Positions 34,976 through 47,717 of a stretch of DNA of 64,000 bases are shown piece after piece; position 1 is the stretch's first letter; each line of letters opens with the position of its first letter. Below the pieces are notes generated by a model. It was not told the DNA's origin, made no database searches, and worked only from the letters and a program-made list of their open reading frames with translations. Both the position numbers and the translations under genes were made by a program. Source of the DNA: Gautieria morchelliformis (Eukaryota; Basidiomycota; Agaricomycetes; Gomphales; Gomphaceae); NCBI GenBank assembly GCA_015179125.1, contig WHVA01000015.1, positions 434,001 through 498,000 on the forward strand. Reading direction: 5' to 3'.

Positions 34976-35074
34976 ATTTGTATATACAGCCTGGCTATAC
35001 ACGTATTTACAACGGACATGTATTTTACAGCGGGCTGTATACATTTGATACCGCGGGCGTCTGGCGGTTACCCC

Positions 35075-35589
35075 ATACTGCTCTCACTCACGTTTTCGCT
35101 GATTTTGACACGCTCACTTTCTGACCGCGCTCTCGGGCGCATCTTCAAATTGCTACTTGCTCACTATACTCACAGCTGTGGCTGTTTTTTTCCCATTGAA
35201 CGTATCCCCAGCTCGAATGCGCCAATTCTCACCAGGTACAATGGGCCACATCTCTACCAAGCCCAACTTCTCTCCACACAATTCCTGCCTCGATTACGGC
35301 TCACCGCTTCTCGCCGTTTCTCTCTTTCCCTCACCTCGCCTTCCCGCCGTAATTGTCCGGTCATCGGCTCACCCACACAAAGGTCTAATAATTTATTTGC
35401 GAGATAGATGAACTGAAGGCTCGTTGGGTTCCTGATTAATGCCCCCAAGGCAATATCGTTGCGTTCAATGGGGAAATAACAGCGACAGCCGTGAGTATAG
35501 TGAGCAAGTAGCAAGTTTAAGATGCATCCGAGAGCGCGGTCAGAAAGTTAGCGTGTCAAAATCAGCGAAAACGTGAGTGAGAGCAGTAT
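35075..35589. mobile_element. 515-bp long-TIR (MITE-like or foldback) element
   Basis: Terminal inverted repeats of 128 bp (35075-35202 and 35462-35589) begin ATACTGCTCTCACTCACG and are about 90% identical, separated by a 259-bp centre. No transposase. The matching place in the left arm (about 28875-28890) lacks it. The target duplication is unclear because the right end GAGCAGTAT is also present at the empty site. Confidence 0.8.
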
Positions 35590-35666
35590 CGACCAGGTGC
35601 TGGAGGGAATGTGTGGCAGAGTGGTGCGATGTAGAGGCAGATTAATGACGACTCTGCTAAACAAAA

Positions 35667-38600
35667 AAGAACAAGAAAAAGTCAGCCCTTTTGAACTCCG
35701 GGAGAGATTCACAGCAACGATAAAGAAGTGGAACATGACACATACTGCGGTATTACACGCTTGATCGGATAGCAACACACCCACAGGTTCAGATAGAAGC
35801 CCGGTTGAAAGCTCGCTCCAAATTTTTGCACAGCAGGATCGCATCGAACGCTGAAAGCTCGGCTCGAGTTGAGGTCCGTTTAAGGTGGCTATATTGGGAA
35901 TCATATGGTGTCACAGCAGTTGTGCCTTTACCATATATGTACGCTAGCGGGAGGTTTTGAGAATGGGTTTTGGAGCTCTTACGAAAACGAATTCAGAACG
36001 ACAACGAAGCTGAAGCGACTTGCCGCCTTGGGCGTGAACATGAAACAAGGAAGCTAGGACCCGGCGTACCCCACATTTGAATGACAACTCAAAATTAAGG
36101 CGCCAGAAACGATGGGAAGGATGAAAGCGTACTCACGCGTTTTCTTCTGAAGAAGCCGAGATGGCCGGTTATATACAAGGCCTTCATCTAAGTCCACTTG
36201 ACAGGCTTGTGTTGACGTCTGAAGAGGAGTAGGGAATTGGACACCGGGATTTACATACCGAAGAGGTGCGAGGAGACTAACAAAATTCAAGCCTGTCATG
36301 AAATGGCTGGCGTGGGAAGCTGAAAGGAAAGGGAGTCGAAGAATAGACACATTCATTCATGACATTTCTCGGAGCACCGCGGAGTTGTTCTTGGCTTCAA
36401 CTTGCTGAGCTCGGTAACATTCTGCCAGTAAGAGTGGAACTTCGTTTCTGCCGAGAGATTTAATGTAATGTCTCGGATACCATTATGGAGTCACTGATTG
36501 TTACTGTCGGCGCCAAGGATTTAGCCTGGAGAGCAAGCTGGCCTTTCTTAGTGGCATATCAGTGGAACTAAGATCATCAGAAAAAAATACGAATTGCAAT
36601 GCCTAGCAGTGGGGCTTGGTGAGTGAGTTTTGAGGGAGTAAGGCGGGGTGTCTGGCGAGGCGCCCGCCCACGGGCTAAAGGAAAGAGAACAATCCAGTTC
36701 CTGGGTGTTCTGGACTTGTTGGCGTCTATGCCTAGAGTCGTAACTTGAAGAGGAAACAATTAATGTAATATGAAAACCGCGTAAGCCCCCATCATCGTTG
36801 ATGGAACTTCTTCAGCTCCTTGAGCTCGGAGCTGATCCGGATTCTGAGGGCGGACACAATGCCAGACATCCCTAGCAGTATCGAAGCCTGATTTAGCTGT
36901 ATTCAGAAAGAAGAAAGGTCAAATAGGTCTGCGCGTTCTGGGATCAGACCATGTTCAGACAAGGATCGGATACAGTTCCCCTTTGTTAATAATTAACCGG
37001 GTGACATCGACAACAAGGCATATGTGGATGCACTTCCTTCTCCGGACAAAATTCCCATGGTTACAAGAAAGTAACCAATTAAAGCACAAGTGTCACTTTT
37101 CGATGCACAGGATCTGAAGCTTCGTTGGCAAGAGAAAAGGCGAGATAATATTGCTACTTAACTTTTGGATAGATGCAATAGCCCGTAAGAAGTCATGGAG
37201 CTCGACGACACAGCTAGGACATCAGTTTATGGGGCGAAACTAAGATATTGAAACCCAGCAGCAAGGGTAAACTGAGCGTCGACGTGGAACAGAGTAAAGC
37301 ATCATATAGTCCTGGTTAGTAGCCTCTCTCTGTTCTGGCCGTGGCTCGGCATGAACAAGAGAATGATGAACAACGTGAAAAAAATCTTCTACAATGAGAA
37401 GCGGATGTAGACATACAACTTGGGCCATGAGCAAGATAATATTATATGAAAGGGTTGTGGTCGATATGAGCAGGAATAGTGCATGTAGTCTGGTGAAGTA
37501 TCCGTGCCAACATTGGGATAGTGTAGACCCTGGGCCTGGGAGCTCAGAGGATTCGACTAGGGAGAGAGATTTAGATTCATTTCTGTTACTGAAAGAGAGA
37601 GAGATGGCAGACTCCACCAGCTTGTCGCTCGCAACGCACTATTGTGCCAGTGAAGTGCGCAGAGTTTAGAACATTTCTATGTATGGGCCACAGATACTAT
37701 ATACTAGCAGTATACAGCTGTCGTTTAATTTACGAGCAATGATCCAACGGATGGACATGTTCCCAATAACTAGTACTCAACCTAGTGGAAACCAGAATAA
37801 ACATGTCAGTTATATAACCAGAAGTCTCAGTGCACTACTTAGCTATATATATACCGACCCGCGAAGTAATAATACCATAACACTCCTCTTATTTGTTCGA
37901 GTAGTTTGCCCCACCAACACAATCTTAGGAATGCCACAAGGCTTTTTTCCTAACTCAGAGGAGAGGCGAGAATGAGGTCATGACCATCCGGGATACGCAA
38001 ACCAATATCCTCCAACCCTCGACCAATCCCAACTTATAAAGCCGTCAACCATATCTTGATAACGTAGACCACTTCACGATAATCTGTATTTCAAATAATC
38101 ATCATATTCAAAGAAAACGAGCCAATATTAGAGAGGATCAGGATATCTCTGGAACGAGACTGAAGGTGAAACCATTCAGGCACGAACCTTGAAACCTGAA
38201 GGCTGAGCAACTTCGTCAACGCGGTTGTCAATTGGAAGGTCGGCGGAAACCTTATACGAGTCATGCCGATTAGCGCATTCGAACAAGTCGTGAGCACGAA
38301 AGCTTATGACAATGCAGATCTCAACAATCGTACCAGCTGCGCCCTATTTCGACACAGAGATCGCGCTAGGGTCCTCGGAGATCACTGACGGCTGCCATTG
38401 CCAAATGTAACGGCATCATTTCTCACCAGAGGATGCGCCATGCGAGACCAGAGTCAGCATTCTAGGTATGCTTAGTGATGGACATGCACAATTCAGCGAT
38501 CGATCACAGGTCTGCCAGGTTAAATTGTAAGGATAATGATTAAAATGTATGTGTTTCGAATAGAACTGGTAAACGGGCGCACCCAAGATCCAAGATATCC

Positions 38601-39678
38601 GCCAGCAACAATACCGTCCATTTGATCAAGTTCTTTTCCGGTGTGCTAACGAGACATTTGAAAGGCAAGTCGTTACTTAACGTACATACAATGCCACATG
38701 ATAAAATCTTCGGATCCTTGCCATCTTAAAGCTTTGGTCCTAGACCTCGGATTTACCAATGTCCGTGGAATATCATGAAACCCGCCAAACAACGATAAGC
38801 ACATGAAGGCCCTGAAATAACAGAAATGTGGCAACACCCGTGAGAGGTCTCAGAAAATGACACAACCAGAACGCCAGGGCGCTCTACACGTGCTATCAGC
38901 ATCGGAAACCATAGTCACGCACCTGAGAGGCTACCGTGCTATCATGTCGACCCAAATAGCAGTAACAGAACCTTATGCATCATAAGGAATTAGAACTAAG
39001 AGTTCGGATGAGGATGCATCCGGTGAGGGGTGGCGCAGCACTTCCTGACAGCGACGCTCTTCCCCAATAAGGGAGGTCATTCCATACGATATGAGAAGCT
39101 AGAGCCTTCTCGGCATGTGCCTACCTGATGTAGGCACGATCGAGAAGCCAGGGAAGCTACAGCTATACCGATGCTCGTGAAATTCCCCATCAACAGGTGA
39201 AAGGCCGAGGGCGGAGCCGTATACGAGTCACAACATCGGCTCCGAAATGGAAGCGTCCTCAAACGGTACCATGACTCAAGACTCAAGTCACTGGCCGGAG
39301 CTAAAAGTACTCACTATTACACGTTCAATCGTGTCGGAGATACTCGGGAGGTCGCCGCAACGGAATCAGTAGGTCAAATGGGGCTCAGTTCAAGTTTTAT
39401 GAATGCAAAATGGATTTACACGCACTGTGGCTGACCTACCGCATGAACGAGAATGAGCTGCAAAATACAAACTTGAATATTGAACACTACTGCGATGCAT
39501 GGAGATCCGAGAATGGAAGGGGAGAAGTCCAAGCTGCCACTGATCGCCACGAGACATGGCCAGTCCTTTCAGAGCAATTACCACATGCCCGGCATTGACA
39601 TTAACTAGACAGCATAGATAAAATACGCCTCTCCAAACGTATATGTGAAGCCGAAAGGGGATGCATTTCTATACATGC
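35667..39678. other. 4-kb stretch without a recognised gene
   Basis: Only short frames, none with a domain or convincing splice structure. AT-richer than the flanking repeats. It may hold 3' regions or unannotated RNA; nothing supported. Confidence 0.5.
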
Positions 39679-41124
39679 TCATGCTTTAGTTTTTTGCTGT
39701 TAATTGACAGTTAGTTCTCGGCTCACACGTGGTATGTGAAAAAGTGGTATGAGATATAAATATGTCGATACCATTCGTACCTTCACTTCATCTCCCACTT
39801 CGCGTATGTATATTCGTGGGGTTCCGACATTATTGCCAGCCTGTTCGGGACCATTCTCCCAGCCGTTACTGACACCGACAGCCAGATGGGACCCGTCGAC
39901 GTTGAACGCGATATCTTGAACTGCTATAGCATACTTCGGGTACTGTCGAAGTCGCTTCTTGGCTGTGTGGTCCCAGATGGACACTGTGCCGTCGCCACCA
40001 GCGGATGCGAAGGTGTTGTGGCTGCAATTTCAGTTGCTTCAGGCCAGAGTAAAATAGGAAATGGAGATTACAAGACGTACACGGGGTGAAAGGCTAATGC
40101 GTTTACGGGCCAAACGTGGTCCTCGCCATTGACAGTTTGACGATGGCACTTAAAGGCATATTTTTTTGATTGCGATTCGGGGCTGGGGTCAAAATACTCT
40201 ACTGCTATCCTGCCTTCGACAGAGGCAGTGGCATAGCCTGGTATCGCAAACGAAACAATTAGGCATGATACTAATGCATCACTTGCACTTCCCATGTCGG
40301 TGCAGTGTATCACTGGACAAGACTTACCTTTTCCATCTGACATGCAAGCCACGGCATGAGTCATAAACTTCATGCTACTCTCCCTCCGCTGCAATGGTTC
40401 CCCTCCCTCGCTTATCTTCCGTACGTCGTAAATATGAAACTGGCGCCCGGCCATTCCCACCACGACAGTGGTCCCGGTGACATCCATGTGGTAGACTCGC
40501 TCAGGTAGGGTCTGAGTCGCTGTTGCGGGCGTTGGAGATCTTGGGTCCCATATCCGAAGTGTTCGATCAAAGGAGCCAGTGACCAAAGAGTCTACATTTA
40601 ATTATACAAGTATTGATGCTCAAAGACATAAGAAACCAGATGCTCACTGGCTGAACGGGAGTAGACAACTTGCGAGACAGTCAGGTCGTGCTGGCCAAGG
40701 TGATTCGTCGTTTGAGTTTCGAGGTCAAACCTGTAGGAACCATGTCATTCGAGGTCAGATTTGACCGATAAGAAGGCTCTTACTCTCGGACCCAAGTGTC
40801 TAATCCTCCACTGAAAGCATGACCACCATCGGAGAATGCGCAATCAAGTACAGCGGCCTTGTGGTCGTATTTTGATTTTTGCGAATTTGTTGCAATATCG
40901 TATAGATGAAGAGACTGAGAAACGTCAGCAGCAGGCAAGAGAGAGTATCTTCAACACGAACAGTGTCCCACGACGCGACAAGCAAATGATTGGGAGAAGT
41001 CGGAGAAAATTCGAGCGATGACACGCTATCGAATGGCGGTGACGAAAGCTCTGTTTCTATGAGGTTGCTTAGGGGCCAGCTTTAGAGGAGTAAGCACTAT
41101 CCAAGTTCTACCTTTCTGGTCCAT
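39679..41124 (-). CDS. bub3: Mitotic checkpoint WD40 protein BUB3
   Basis: Eight exons on the minus strand: 41112-41124, 40962-41056, 40784-40914, 40648-40730, 40328-40591, 40081-40237, 39781-40021 and 39679-39696. They total 1002 nt, 333 residues, with GT-AG introns of 47-90 nt. The product starts MDQKETELSSPPFDS and follows the Bub3 order of WD40 blades: SPTSPNHLLVASWD, GGLDTWVREFDLET, VTGSFDRTLRIWDPR, EGRIAVEYFDPSPE, ASAGGDGTVSIWDH. The segment with CHRQTVNGEDHVWPVNALAF is a hallmark of Bub3. Length agrees with the family (about 320-340). Bub3 is a seven-blade propeller that binds the GLEBS motif of Bub1 and Mad3/BubR1 and recruits them to kinetochores. It appears intact. The 13-nt first exon and 18-nt last exon are easy to miss in automated calls. 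Confidence 0.95.
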
Positions 41125-41600
41125 ACCGTGGTGGCGTCGATGGTTGCTTTTTCAAACCCAGATACATTTTCAGAAGCCGCCTAGCTTGGTTACACATTAC
41201 ATATTTAAGCCTGAGCTTACAACTGTATTCCGATACGCTGTAAATACAAGATAATGCCTAAGACCGATGAGCCAATTGCTTGTAAAAGCATGGCTCCGCA
41301 TTCCTACACAACGCCGGGATCACACCGACTCTTCGATAGCAACGTGAAAGCGAAAGCGAAAGCGCCGGAATGACACGATGGTGGTAACACAACGTGAAAG
41401 GAGATACGAAAAAAATCTGGCTACCATACTCATACAAGTCCTTCAGCGAATGAAAATAATACATACAGTCTGCCCCCACATATTTCTACAAGACTGAGAG
41501 GAGATTTGAAAATGAGAAGGGCGTGATAGGTAGGGTAGAAAAGGTCGCATTCCAGTATATCTTGTTCAGCCGGCTGATGTCGAATTGGTGGAGTGACATA

Positions 41601-44086
41601 TCAGGCTGTAGATGATCGCGCACGAGTGGCGTGGATATCGATGATGTCCCCAAATTCGGCCTCAAAGTCAAATTCGGCGTTGAGGTCAAGGTCACCGTCT
41701 TCCAGATTTTGCCCCCTCACCGCCTTGGCCTTGTCTTTCCCATTTGAGGTGGGTTTTCTTGACGGATGTGAAGTTTGGAATGAAGACAAGGAAGGACCTC
41801 CTTCCAAGTGGGCTACAGATTCCACCCCCCGGCTGTACTCTTCAAGATCACGCTCCAACTCTGGATCATATCTAGGTGCTGTCATTGGGATAAGCACCGA
41901 TGTCATGATTCCACTGCTAGCGCTGAAATTGGTAGTCGGGATGGAGCGAACGTCGGGATATCCACTCGATGAGTCTACGGATAGAGATCGAGACACCTTC
42001 ACGGAACGTGATCGTCCATGGGAATGCACTGGCGAGGCGATTGGAGGACGTAGGTGCCCATCTGGAGACGTGCATGGTGTTTGAATGGCAACGGAATTCC
42101 GACGGGGGACGCGTGGTGGGGTGACTGGAAATGTATAATCCAATGGCAGTGAGGGCACTGGTGATGGAAGGCGATCAGGGATGTCCACAGACACAGTTGA
42201 CTCTGACGTTGGCGCTTTCCCAGGATATTGCGCACTCAGCTCCTCTGAGGTGAACCCTAACGATTCACCTATGGACTCAGAGAAGGGAAAATAGGCGTCG
42301 GGACATGCTGGCAGCTCATAATCACTAATCGTAGAGCTGATTGAGTCGCGACCTATGAACCCATTAATAAAATGTAGATGGCCAGCTAAGTTCAGTTAAA
42401 CGTACGAAGCTCAAAGTCATTTGTGATATCCTCGACAGGATGATCAGGAAGCGGCGGGAAAACATCCAGATGGTCGTCCTGCAACCGGAGAGAGGATGCA
42501 TCGAAGTCGAAATCTGGAACCGCGAAAAAGGCGGCAGCCGACTCCGACTCGGCAGGGAAGGAAAAGTATGGCGCATCATTCGAATGGTCCTCGGAATCAT
42601 GCGTCGCGGCAGGCAACGAGAGATAAAATGGTTTCTAGAGGGAAATAAGTGAACTGGACCGTCAGACACCGAAAAAGAATAAATGCTTACCCCGAACTCA
42701 ATTTCCTCGTTCTCGTTCCCACCTTCGATGTTCGAATCCAACGTTTGCATCACTTCGTCGGATGCCGTCCCAAATTCCTGGTCTTGACCCCAAGAAATCG
42801 GCAGGAGCGTTTGCTCCGGAAGCCACGTCCACTCCTTTGAAAGGTCACCAGCACTTGGACTTTCTTCTTCTCCATCAGCGCCGAGCTCGATTCCGAGACT
42901 GGGTAATTGGATCAGGGCGGCTGCGGTTGCCAAGTCTTTGGCAACTTGCGATTGGTCGTCAAGCCCCTCTGACATATTGCTGTCTACTTCAGTCTCACAC
43001 CGTGGTTCGTCCTGCTTCTTGGCATTATTGCCTTTACCGCTTTTCTTTGCCTTTCCATGCTTCTTACTTGCGTCGGGACGAAGGGAACTTTTCTTGCCCC
43101 CTGACGCTCCTTCCATCTTGCGTCGAGGTTGATATTTATAGCCAGGATAAATCCGGGCGTGCACCAACTTAGCCTCTTCGGACATGCGTACGTAAGGCGC
43201 CTTCTCTTCGTCCGTAAGTGACTTCCATTCAAGAGAGATATGCTTGGAGAGGTCGGCTTGACGTGGACGTCGCACTGGCATGGGCACGTTTAGGAAAGGG
43301 AGAGGCGTATGAATCTACGAGGTACTCACCGCTTTCGCCGTCTAATCCCAACGTTCCAGTCGCAGGAGAGCTGGGAGCCGAGTGGCCTCGGCCTTCGTTA
43401 GTCTTTGGAAGCTCAGGGTAGTTGTGTTCCTTGTACTGCGCCGATCTGACGTTGCGGAAGCAGATCCACGGGTTCGGAGGACGAGGTGGTTGTGTGCGTA
43501 CTTGTCCATTAGAGTGCGGTGGAAGGGGATGCGGATAAGGTGCTGGGGACGACGACGACCTTGACCTCGATTTCAAAGGGCGGCCAGCTTCGGCGCCGGG
43601 CTGAGAGGGCGAAGAGGAAGGTGGAGGAGATGGAGAAAGAGACGGGGTGCCTGAGGATTCGGGAGGTGAAGATGCGTATGAAGACCCATACAGTGAATGA
43701 GTTGGGGAGGCGAAGAACGATGAAGTGGACGTAGGAGATTCGCCGTATGTGGTGTACATTGATGATGTTTGTGAGCCTGATGGCGACTGGGAATCTGTGT
43801 AATTGGGGTATTCGCCCGTGGGAGAGGCGTGGAAGGTAAAAAGGTTAGGTAGAGAGCGAGAGGCTTGGGAAGCGAAAGTGTACGAGTCCGCCTCCGACGC
43901 CTGAGCATGAATTGCAGCGGTATTGAAGGTGAAAGTCTGCGGCGTCGGTGAGATGATGTTGATTGGTGGCGCCCCGGTGGGTGCAGCTGCCCATTGCTTC
44001 AGAACTAAAGGAGAAGAGAGTAAAGCTTCCCGACACGCACCTTCGACGCGGAGGTGTCTCGAATTCTGCGTACGATGAGCCGGCAT
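41601..44086 (-). CDS. HMG-box transcription factor (MATA-HMG type)
   Basis: Four coding blocks, 43330-44086, 42691-43274, 42406-42634 and 41601-42352, total 2322 nt (773 residues), with introns of 55, 56 and 53 nt. A further in-frame 36-nt intron (44005-44040) is possible. The HMG box starts at about residue 199 with PPRPPNPWICFRN. It is interrupted by a Ser/Pro/Gly-rich insert of about 25 residues that spans an intron, and resumes RRPRQADLSKHIS, ending in YPGYKYQPRRK, a layout common in fungal HMG-box regulators. The N-terminus is Ser/Pro-rich; the C-terminal half is acidic with Ser-rich stretches, likely activation regions. Start at ATG 44086; the stop is TGA/TAG-adjacent at 41601. It probably binds the DNA minor groove and regulates transcription. 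Whether it acts in mating cannot be told from sequence. Bub3 lies 476 bp downstream on the same strand. Confidence 0.8.
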
Positions 44087-45159
44087 AGTTGCAGAAGTAA
44101 CGTAGCAATGGACACGAGTGTGTTCTCGAGCTGTGTAAGTCGTGTTTTGTCGGGGCGACGTCACAGTAGAGCACAATCGGTCAGTTCTGTGCTGAATGAG
44201 GGTAAGAGTCTGGCTCCGGTTCGAAAGGCCAAGGCAGAGAGACAAAACGCAAACTGAGGAAGACTGGCAAGAAAGTAAGAGAGGGCCAGAACAAAGAGGC
44301 GGGTAGGAGGCGGCCTTTTATTGTTCTGTATTTATCTAAAAAGTGGAATGTGGCGGGAGATATGGATGCCGTGCCGGGATTTGGGCGATAGACGAACCGA
44401 AGAAGTGAGCTCTCAGGGCACGGTGGCCAAAACCGGCGATTGGATCGAGTCATTATATCGGAAGACGCAGCGTTTGGCCGGGAAACGCGCAGACAAGACG
44501 GCCACAGTTGAGACATGAATGTTGTGCCCAAATAGGAATGCAATTTCGAGATCTCTCAAATACACCGCGAATCCGGCTATTAGGGAAATCAGGGAGCCAG
44601 CCGAACACGAGCGTAAATGCGAGCCCTGTTAGGAGCGCATAATTCGGAAAGGTGATCCGGGCCTTGTTCCACTGTGGAGGATTGAACCTTCTCTTGATAG
44701 GCCATGTTTGGTCTAATCAACTCGAATGACGCAAAATCCCTATTGTTCACGTTTTTGGACAGGGTACCAACAGGGACCTACTTCCCACGGTCCAAACTCG
44801 TATAGATTATTTGGCCATTGTTCGACGAAGAAAGATATGTCGACACACGTCTTGTTGGTTCTAACAGATTCTAAGGTTGTATCAGGGACCCCCAGCCCAG
44901 TTTGAAGGTTTATGGAGCGCGCTGGACATGGTGATGGCCGCCTCCCGTGGGGCAAACCAACTGAGCTTGAAAGAGTATCGTTAAATTAATTATGCAGCAC
45001 AGGAATGCATGGGAATTGACGAACAACGCTTTGATTTTACCTTGCATGACCAGTTGCATCCATGTGCGAAGGGAAATGAGAGGTCATGAGAGCGCACCGG
45101 CAGACACCGACTCCAGGGAGAGGAACTTGCTTCCGCGGCCTCGTGAGATAGATCCCTTT
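44087..45159. other. Upstream region of the HMG-box gene
   Basis: No supported coding region. It probably contains the promoter of the minus-strand HMG-box gene; no element can be assigned with confidence. Confidence 0.5.
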
Positions 45160-46357
45160 TCAACCTGATTTGGATCCGCGACCTCCACTACTCAATATAG
45201 CTAACCCGACCCCAGAACCTGAGTCAGCGGCTCCCACGTTTCCGTTAATGTAACGACCCGATGGATACCACAATTTGCTATCGCGATTATATATCGATAT
45301 CCTGAGATAGTGCCGCAGAATCCTCGATTCTGCACCTGATTTCGCATAAGTATCCTGCGGTTCATCTGGCGCGCTCATATTCATGATCGAACCAAAAGAT
45401 ACTTGGGTCATGCAATTCCATGGACAATGGACAAAGACAGCTGCGCCTTGGTCGGTATAGGACAATTTGCGGTCTTCACTGATGGCTGGCCAGTCTATAC
45501 AGGTCGCATGCCAGTACATGTGATTTCACCTCCCCACGAGCCTCTGCATTTCCGAGGACTATAGGGCAGTGCACCGTGCAGGGCAAGAATATTATAAACA
45601 CACTCCGGGGTTCACGTTATCACTATAAAGTCGAAAGGGCCAGCAAGGGTCGGGTCGGACCGGGTCGCTTAGAAGGAAAACGGTCTCAGCTCCAAGTCGC
45701 ATGACGCAGTTCAGGATGTGCGTCAGAGCATGACAATTCCCGTCCGATGAACGCTGATGTTTATTCTTTCGCCATACATTCGCCATGTGTGCATCACAGC
45801 CATCTTGCATGAAGTCATATATCATATCACCAGTCACATACCTCCTGTGCATATGAACATGTGCCGGGAGCACCTCAGTCGATGAGGCACTCGAAAGTTG
45901 TCACCGGACTCAGTCATATTTGGGCATGCGCAATGTCCGATTCCTGCTTGGAAAGCAAAAACATTACAACGTCCGGAACGGATCTCATGATGGTCTTGTG
46001 GTACTTCACCGTCAACGTCCCCTCGGACATCGTCAAGCTTCAAGCTTCAAGATATTATGTCTTAAGGTCCATCTTGTGCCGTTACTCCACTTAAGCTGGA
46101 CACAGGCACCTCCTGACCAAGATATTTTCTGGGACTTCTAGATGACATTGGTCTCGTTCTTTCGCATGGACCAGGTCCCCGCACAGAAGAGACTCCTGCC
46201 TGAGCAGGGATTCAACGTTAGCGCAGAAAAGATATGCAGGAAGTGGTTCTCGATTGTTTGCATGGAATTTGACTGCAACGTCTAGTCTGTGTCCGTCGCC
46301 CCCTAGGAAATAAAGGATGGTCTCCCGCAGGCTAACTAACATTGCCGGGTACAGCAA
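45160..46357 (-). CDS. Possible spliced gene, unrecognised
   Basis: Minus-strand frames at 46091-46357, 45834-46043, 45592-45873 and 45160-45519 look protein-like and follow one another. The first, starting MLVSLRETILYFLGGDGHRL, ends near a possible donor. The third starts from an exon with RYVTGDMIYDFMQDG and ends at TAA near 45592. I could not connect them with one consistent set of introns, so this may be one gene, two genes or a decayed one. No domain recognised. Confidence 0.3.
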
Positions 46358-46621
46358 ATATCAAACTTTGTACATCAAGTCAATAATAGGCTACTACAAA
46401 TCTACTTTTTCCGCTCGGGGATCCAAAGGGTGTTGTTTAAAGCCTGTAAGCTAAAACGGGCCACTTTGCTGCAAGTCTTCCCGGACGTGAAAGGGGAAGC
46501 TGGATTTAAGTAAAAACGTATTAGATACACCAGATTTAGTACTAGGCGAAGTGGGATACATCTATACCTACTGCTACATAAAAGAGTTCAGCGACCAAGC
46601 AACACGTGCTATACTTTAGTC

Positions 46622-47717
46622 TCATAATGAATGCCAGCGCAGAAGGTGTAGCACTACCAACGCTAGCCCAAGCCAACTGGAAACTTGTGCACGAGGCCCT
46701 GCTGCGTCAAGCAGGGGTGCTGCGGCTCCGATGGTTTGATTTAAGCAATCCAAGAACGTGCCGTTTATGTTTGATGGAAGAGGAGTGTCAGTGGCATTGA
46801 CGTCTGAAGAAAACACAGCCGAGTTGTTGTATCCATCCAAAGTGAGCGCAATACTACTCGAACGATAATACTGAATGACTTGTTCCGGCTTGGGCTGGGT
46901 TGGGTCAGACGTGTTATAGGGAACGGCGGAGATAGAGGTAGTGCTGAGAGAACAATTCGCTGTGATAGACGCGATGAGTGCTTGGACTGTCGTGTTGTCA
47001 GACAAGACACGGTAGGTGTTTGACCCATCTGGAGGCTGGAACGGAGCGTCGAAAAGAGATCCACCTGGACGTGAAGAATTGTTGGGATCCCCGTACTATG
47101 AGACAGGATGCGTTAAAAACCAAATAATAAACGTTGAACTGTGTGGTGCACCTCGTTCGAGTGGAACTGGCTGGCTGCGCCAAGCCCCGCTGCTGCACCG
47201 AAAGTAATAGGCCAGAAACCGAAAGGGAAACCACGACCAGCTACCCCGGGTGTGCTCGTTCCAGGATAGCCACTCCCATATTGCCTTGCGAGCGCCACAA
47301 GTCAGTGTGTCACTTCTCCGAGAAATGAGACGAATAAGACGAACCTACTCCCAAACACGTCATTCCTTGTCCCTCCACCCGATGAACGGCCAGAAAAAAG
47401 TTGGCCTGCAGGTATAGTAGTGACCTTTGTTGAACCGCCACCATATGATCGAGCATTTGCTTTCGAGCCCGAGGCGCCAGTTATGGGAACAGAAGATGAT
47501 CCTGAACCAGATCCACCACTTTTACTCCCTGAGCTTCCCCCGCTACCACCGCTTTTTCCACCACCCCCACCACTTTTACCTCCTCCACCGCCTGGGAATC
47601 ACCACAGAGTCTTTGAGTAACATTGAACATGGATGACACAAATGTTACAAACATACCTCCCTTCCTCCGTACCAGTCTACTTGAATTCAACCATGGGGTT
47701 ACGAGTGGGATGTACAT
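46622..47717 (-). CDS. Conserved Agaricomycete glycine-rich secreted or GPI-anchored protein
   Basis: Four exons, 47657-47717, 47345-47591, 47152-47284 and 46622-47095, total 915 nt (304 residues), with introns of 65, 60 and 56 nt. After a short N-terminus comes a Gly/Ser/Lys-rich stretch (GGGGKSGG type). A conserved block follows: RQYGSGYPGTSTPGVAGRG, FPFGFWPITFGAAAGLGAAS, then N-E-Y-G-D-P-N-N-S-S-R-P-G-G. The C-terminal half is rich in Asn/Ser/Thr with many N-x-S/T sites and ends in a hydrophobic tail (WLGLALVVLHLL), as for a GPI-anchored cell-surface protein. I recognise the pattern from mushroom hypothetical proteins; function unknown. The first exon is short and only weakly hydrophobic (MYIPLVTPWLNSSRL), so the start is the least certain part. 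Confidence 0.8.

Larger units (their letters stand above)
28782..35666. mobile_element. Giant inverted repeat of about 6.9 kb, possibly a KDZ-type DNA transposon relic
   Basis: The left arm (28782-30764) and right arm (33370-35666) are inverted copies. They share TTGTTTAGCAGAGTCGTC at the outer end and GGGTGTATA at the inner end. The centre (30765-33369, 2.6 kb) holds a broken plus-strand coding region that looks like proteins found with fungal KDZ transposases. The right arm is longer because of a 515-bp element (35075-35589). No flanking target duplication could be fixed because the outer ends differ in a T-run. A palindromic duplication of host DNA is the alternative. Confidence 0.6.
33370..35666 (-). 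repeat. Right arm of the giant inverted repeat
   Basis: Inverted copy of 28782-30764. Its palindromic array (about 34200-34975) is shorter than the left one, so units were lost or gained after the arms formed. It also carries the 515-bp insertion at 35075-35589. Confidence 0.85.

Noticed and set aside
47420..47620. Proline-rich plus-strand frame
   Set aside because: It is the antisense of the Gly/Ser-rich exon of the secreted protein gene on the minus strand.
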